Below are positions 42,501 to 44,232 of a stretch of 44,232 nt of DNA, in pieces. The stretch spans positions 1 to 44,232 of the forward strand of contig JANYGB010000052.1 of assembly GCA_025359445.1 (NCBI GenBank). Direction: 5' to 3'. This DNA is from Sphingomonadaceae bacterium (lineage in GTDB: Bacteria > Pseudomonadota > Alphaproteobacteria > Sphingomonadales > Sphingomonadaceae). The position numbers were made by a program, and so were the translations under genes. Under the pieces are notes generated by a model that saw only the letters and a list, made by a program, of their open reading frames with translations, had not been told where the DNA came from and searched no databases. Position 1 is the stretch's first letter; each line of letters opens with the position of its first letter.

Positions 42501-42504
42501 CAAC

Positions 42505-43230
42505 TCACTCGTAAACGCAGGCGTCCATCGCCTCGTTGCGCACCACTCCGCTGCGCGCGGCGATTGCGTTGCCGTGGCGGCGGATGAAGCCTGAGGGATC
42601 GGCCACTTCGCGGCGCTTGGGGGCGGGCAGGGCTGCGGCGATCCGTGCCGCTTCGACCTGACCCAAATGCGCGGCGGAATGGCGGAAATAGCGCTGCGCT
42701 CCGGCCTCAACCCCGTAAGTTCCGACGCCGGTTTCAGCAACGTTGAGGTAAACCTCCATGATCCGCCGCTTGCCCCAGATGGTCTCGATCAGGAATGTGA
42801 ACCACACTTCCAGCCCCTTGCGGGCGTAGCGGGTCCAGCCTGTGCCTTGCCACAGGAACACGTTCTTGGCGGTCTGCTGACTGATCGTCGAGCCGCCGCG
42901 TAGTCGCGCGCTATTGGCGTTGCGCTGCATCGCCTGTTCGATCGCAGCGGTATCGAACCCGCTGTGGCTGCAGAACTTGGCATCCTCGCCCGCGATGACG
43001 GCATCGACCATGGTCTGATCGATCCGGCTGAGCGGCGCCCAGTCTTTGTCGAAGCCATTGCGATCGAGCACCATGGTCAATGTTACCGGCACCGGGACCC
43101 ATTTGTACAGCAAGGTCATGCCGACACTGATCACCACGAACCAGATCACCAAACGCCCGATCCACCAGCCGGCACTATAGATGAGCCCGCGCTGAGCGGT
43201 GGGTCGGCTGGGGCGCAGGAAACGGAACAT
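42505..43230 (-). CDS. mtgA: Monofunctional peptidoglycan transglycosylase
   Basis: A 241-residue protein started at ATG 43230 (MFRFLRPSRP). One membrane helix lies near 22-42 (WWIGRLVIWFVVISVGMTLLY). The GT51 motifs follow: AGEDAKFCSHSGFD with the catalytic E82, RGGSTISQQTAKNVFL, and RKGLEVWFTFLIETIWGKRRIMEVYLNVAE. It polymerises lipid II glycans without a transpeptidase domain. No clear ribosome site is seen; a start at 43266 is possible. It is divergent from the exported protein at 43291. Length and motifs are normal. Confidence 0.95.
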   Translation of the reverse strand: MFRFLRPSRPTAQRGLIYSAGWWIGRLVIWFVVISVGMTLLYKWVPVPVTLTMVLDRNGFDKDWAPLSRIDQTMVDAVIAGEDAKFCSHSGFDTAAIEQAMQRNANSARLRGGSTISQQTAKNVFLWQGTGWTRYARKGLEVWFTFLIETIWGKRRIMEVYLNVAETGVGTYGVEAGAQRYFRHSAAHLGQVEAARIAAALPAPKRREVADPSGFIRRHGNAIAARSGVVRNEAMDACVYE

Positions 43231-43290
43231 TGCATCGCTGTTTAACCACGCGCGCTGGCTCTGCAAGCAGCGTGCTGCTAGATTACCTCA

Positions 43291-44076
43291 ATGCGCCGTA
43301 TCCTGCTTGCCTTGCCCGCGGCTATGCTGGCCTCACCCGCGCTGGCCCAGGCCACCGATTTCTGCGCCGACCGCCCAGGGCTCGGCACCCCGGGCTGCAC
43401 CATGCCGCCCGGCCAAGTGATGATCGAGTTGGGAGTGGCCGGTTGGGATCACTTGGCCGATCCAGCGAGCACTGAAGACGACCTGACTCATGGCGACCTG
43501 CTCGTTCGGGCCGGGCTCGATGACAGGACTGAGCTTCAAATCGGGCTTGGCGGCTATACCACCACCCGCAGCCGCGACCGACTGAACGGCGTAATTACCC
43601 GCTGGGCTGGTTTAGGCGATCTCTCGCTCGGTCTGCGCCGCAGCTTATCCGGGCCGGGTGGACCGGTTGCGGTGCAGGTCACTGTAACTTTGCCAACCGG
43701 TCATAGCGGTATCGGGGCCGGCGATTGGAGCGCGGCGGTGCAAGTCCCGATCGCCGTCAAGCTGCCCGCAGGATTTGAACTCGATCTGACGCCGGAAGCA
43801 GATGCGGCGGCCAACTCCAGCGGCAAGAGGCGACATCTGGTGTGGGGCGGGGTCGCCGGGCTCAGCCATGCGGCGGGATCGAATGTCACTGTCGAAGCCG
43901 AGATCGGCGCATGGCGCGACGGTGATCCGGCCGGGCATGCCACCGATGCACGCGGCGCAATCTCGCTCGCGTGGCATGCTAGTAAAGACTGGCAGCTCGA
44001 CCTTGAAGGCGATGCGGGATTGACTGCTGCTGCTCCGCGTCGTTCGCTGATGTTCGGGCTGGCGCGGCGCTTTTAG
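43291..44076 (+). CDS. Exported protein, probable outer-membrane channel-like
   Basis: A 261-residue protein with a signal peptide (MRRILLALPAAMLASPALAQATD). The mature part starts with two Cys (FCADRPGLGTPGCTMPPGQ) and then alternates strand-like segments (MIELGVAGWDHL, LLVRAGLDDRTELQIGLGGYT, VAVQVTVTLPTGHSG, VQVPIAVKLPAGFELDLTPEADA) and ends in FGLARRF. The pattern fits the outer-membrane family once named for the phenol-degradation MetA pathway, but no substrate can be stated. It lies divergent from mtgA by about 60 bases and converges with an OmpA-family gene. Confidence 0.7.
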   Translation: MRRILLALPAAMLASPALAQATDFCADRPGLGTPGCTMPPGQVMIELGVAGWDHLADPASTEDDLTHGDLLVRAGLDDRTELQIGLGGYTTTRSRDRLNGVITRWAGLGDLSLGLRRSLSGPGGPVAVQVTVTLPTGHSGIGAGDWSAAVQVPIAVKLPAGFELDLTPEADAAANSSGKRRHLVWGGVAGLSHAAGSNVTVEAEIGAWRDGDPAGHATDARGAISLAWHASKDWQLDLEGDAGLTAAAPRRSLMFGLARRF

Positions 44077-44091
44077 GCAAGCGCGATGATC

Positions 44092-44122
44092 AAAGAAAAA
44101 GGGGCCGGATTGCTCCAGCCCC
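44092..44122 (-). terminator. Intrinsic terminator of the minus-strand OmpA-family gene
   Basis: On the minus strand, GGGGCTGGA-GCAA-TCCGGCCCC (one G-U pair, GNRA-type loop) is followed by TTTTTC. It lies 28 bases after the stop at 44150 and near the converging plus-strand gene end. Confidence 0.75.
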
Positions 44123-44149
44123 CTGATCTTTGTCGCATTGCTGCGAAGC

Positions 44150-44232
44150 TTACATGCCCGAACCTGGACCGTAGGTGATTTCCACCCGGCGGTTCTGCAG
44201 TTCGCGCACACCGTCGGCCGTGGGGACGCGGT
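44150..44232 (-). CDS. C-terminal end of an OmpA-family protein, cut by the window edge
   Basis: The minus strand reads RVPTADGVRELQNRRVEITYGPGSGM then stop at 44150. The DGVRELQNRRVEI segment is the conserved end of the OmpA C-terminal peptidoglycan-binding domain (compare the usual NRRVEI). The rest of the gene lies beyond the right edge. A terminator follows at 44092-44122. Confidence 0.8.
   Translation of the reverse strand, partial: RVPTADGVRELQNRRVEITYGPGSGM

Noticed and set aside
1..44232. CRISPR arrays, transposases, integrase
   Set aside because: No regularly spaced repeats and no DDE, tyrosine or serine recombinase gene are visible in the window.

Overview
The window is high-GC alphaproteobacterial DNA. 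It most likely comes from a sphingomonad (Sphingomonadales). The clues are a DUF3297 protein beside tRNA-Val(CAC), a large Oar-like TonB-dependent receptor, a pyrB plus degenerate-pyrC pair, the clpP-clpX pair, and several families of short palindromic intergenic repeats. The genus cannot be fixed from the sequence alone.

Bases 1 to about 15,736 are an accessory region that ends at the 3' end of tRNA-Val (15737-15811, minus strand), the usual geometry of an island integrated at a tRNA gene. Its left end carries mobile-element genes: a truncated reading frame, a ProQ/FinO-type RNA-binding protein and a P27-like small terminase, with no other capsid or packaging gene in view. Next come two exported proteins I do not recognise. 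A nuclease-rich defence segment follows: an Mrr-type enzyme, a small PD-(D/E)xK-like protein, a protein that appears to join a modified-base-reader-like domain to a NucS-like nuclease, and a complete type I restriction-modification operon, hsdM-hsdS-X-hsdR. Gene X is an unrecognised, translationally coupled gene with its own nuclease-like motif.

From 15.8 kb onward the content is mostly chromosomal core. In order: DUF3297, an outer-membrane beta-barrel protein, a CHAP-domain amidase, der, a small orphan gene, a DUF418 membrane protein and a Sel1/SPOR protein. This protein is transcribed divergently from a ParA / ribbon-helix-helix / TPR-SPOR operon. Then come pyrB with an apparently inactive dihydroorotase (pyrC'), sppA, tRNA-Leu(UAG), tig, an exported amidase, a TIR-transmembrane-ankyrin protein, clpP, clpX, an NTF2-fold exported protein, a CDF metal exporter, a TonB-dependent receptor, mtgA, a beta-barrel-like exported protein and the end of an OmpA-family gene.

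The most informative points are: (1) gene X inside the type I operon; (2) the reader-nuclease fusion; (3) the TIR-membrane-ankyrin protein between tig and clpP; (4) an exact 22-bp direct repeat, containing a heat-shock-type -35 and a matching -10, present twice upstream of clpP with a possible 37-residue gene between the copies; (5) the orphan ParA/RHH pair beside two SPOR proteins; (6) the dihydroorotase homologue that has lost its metal ligands. No CRISPR array, rRNA, transposase or integrase is visible.
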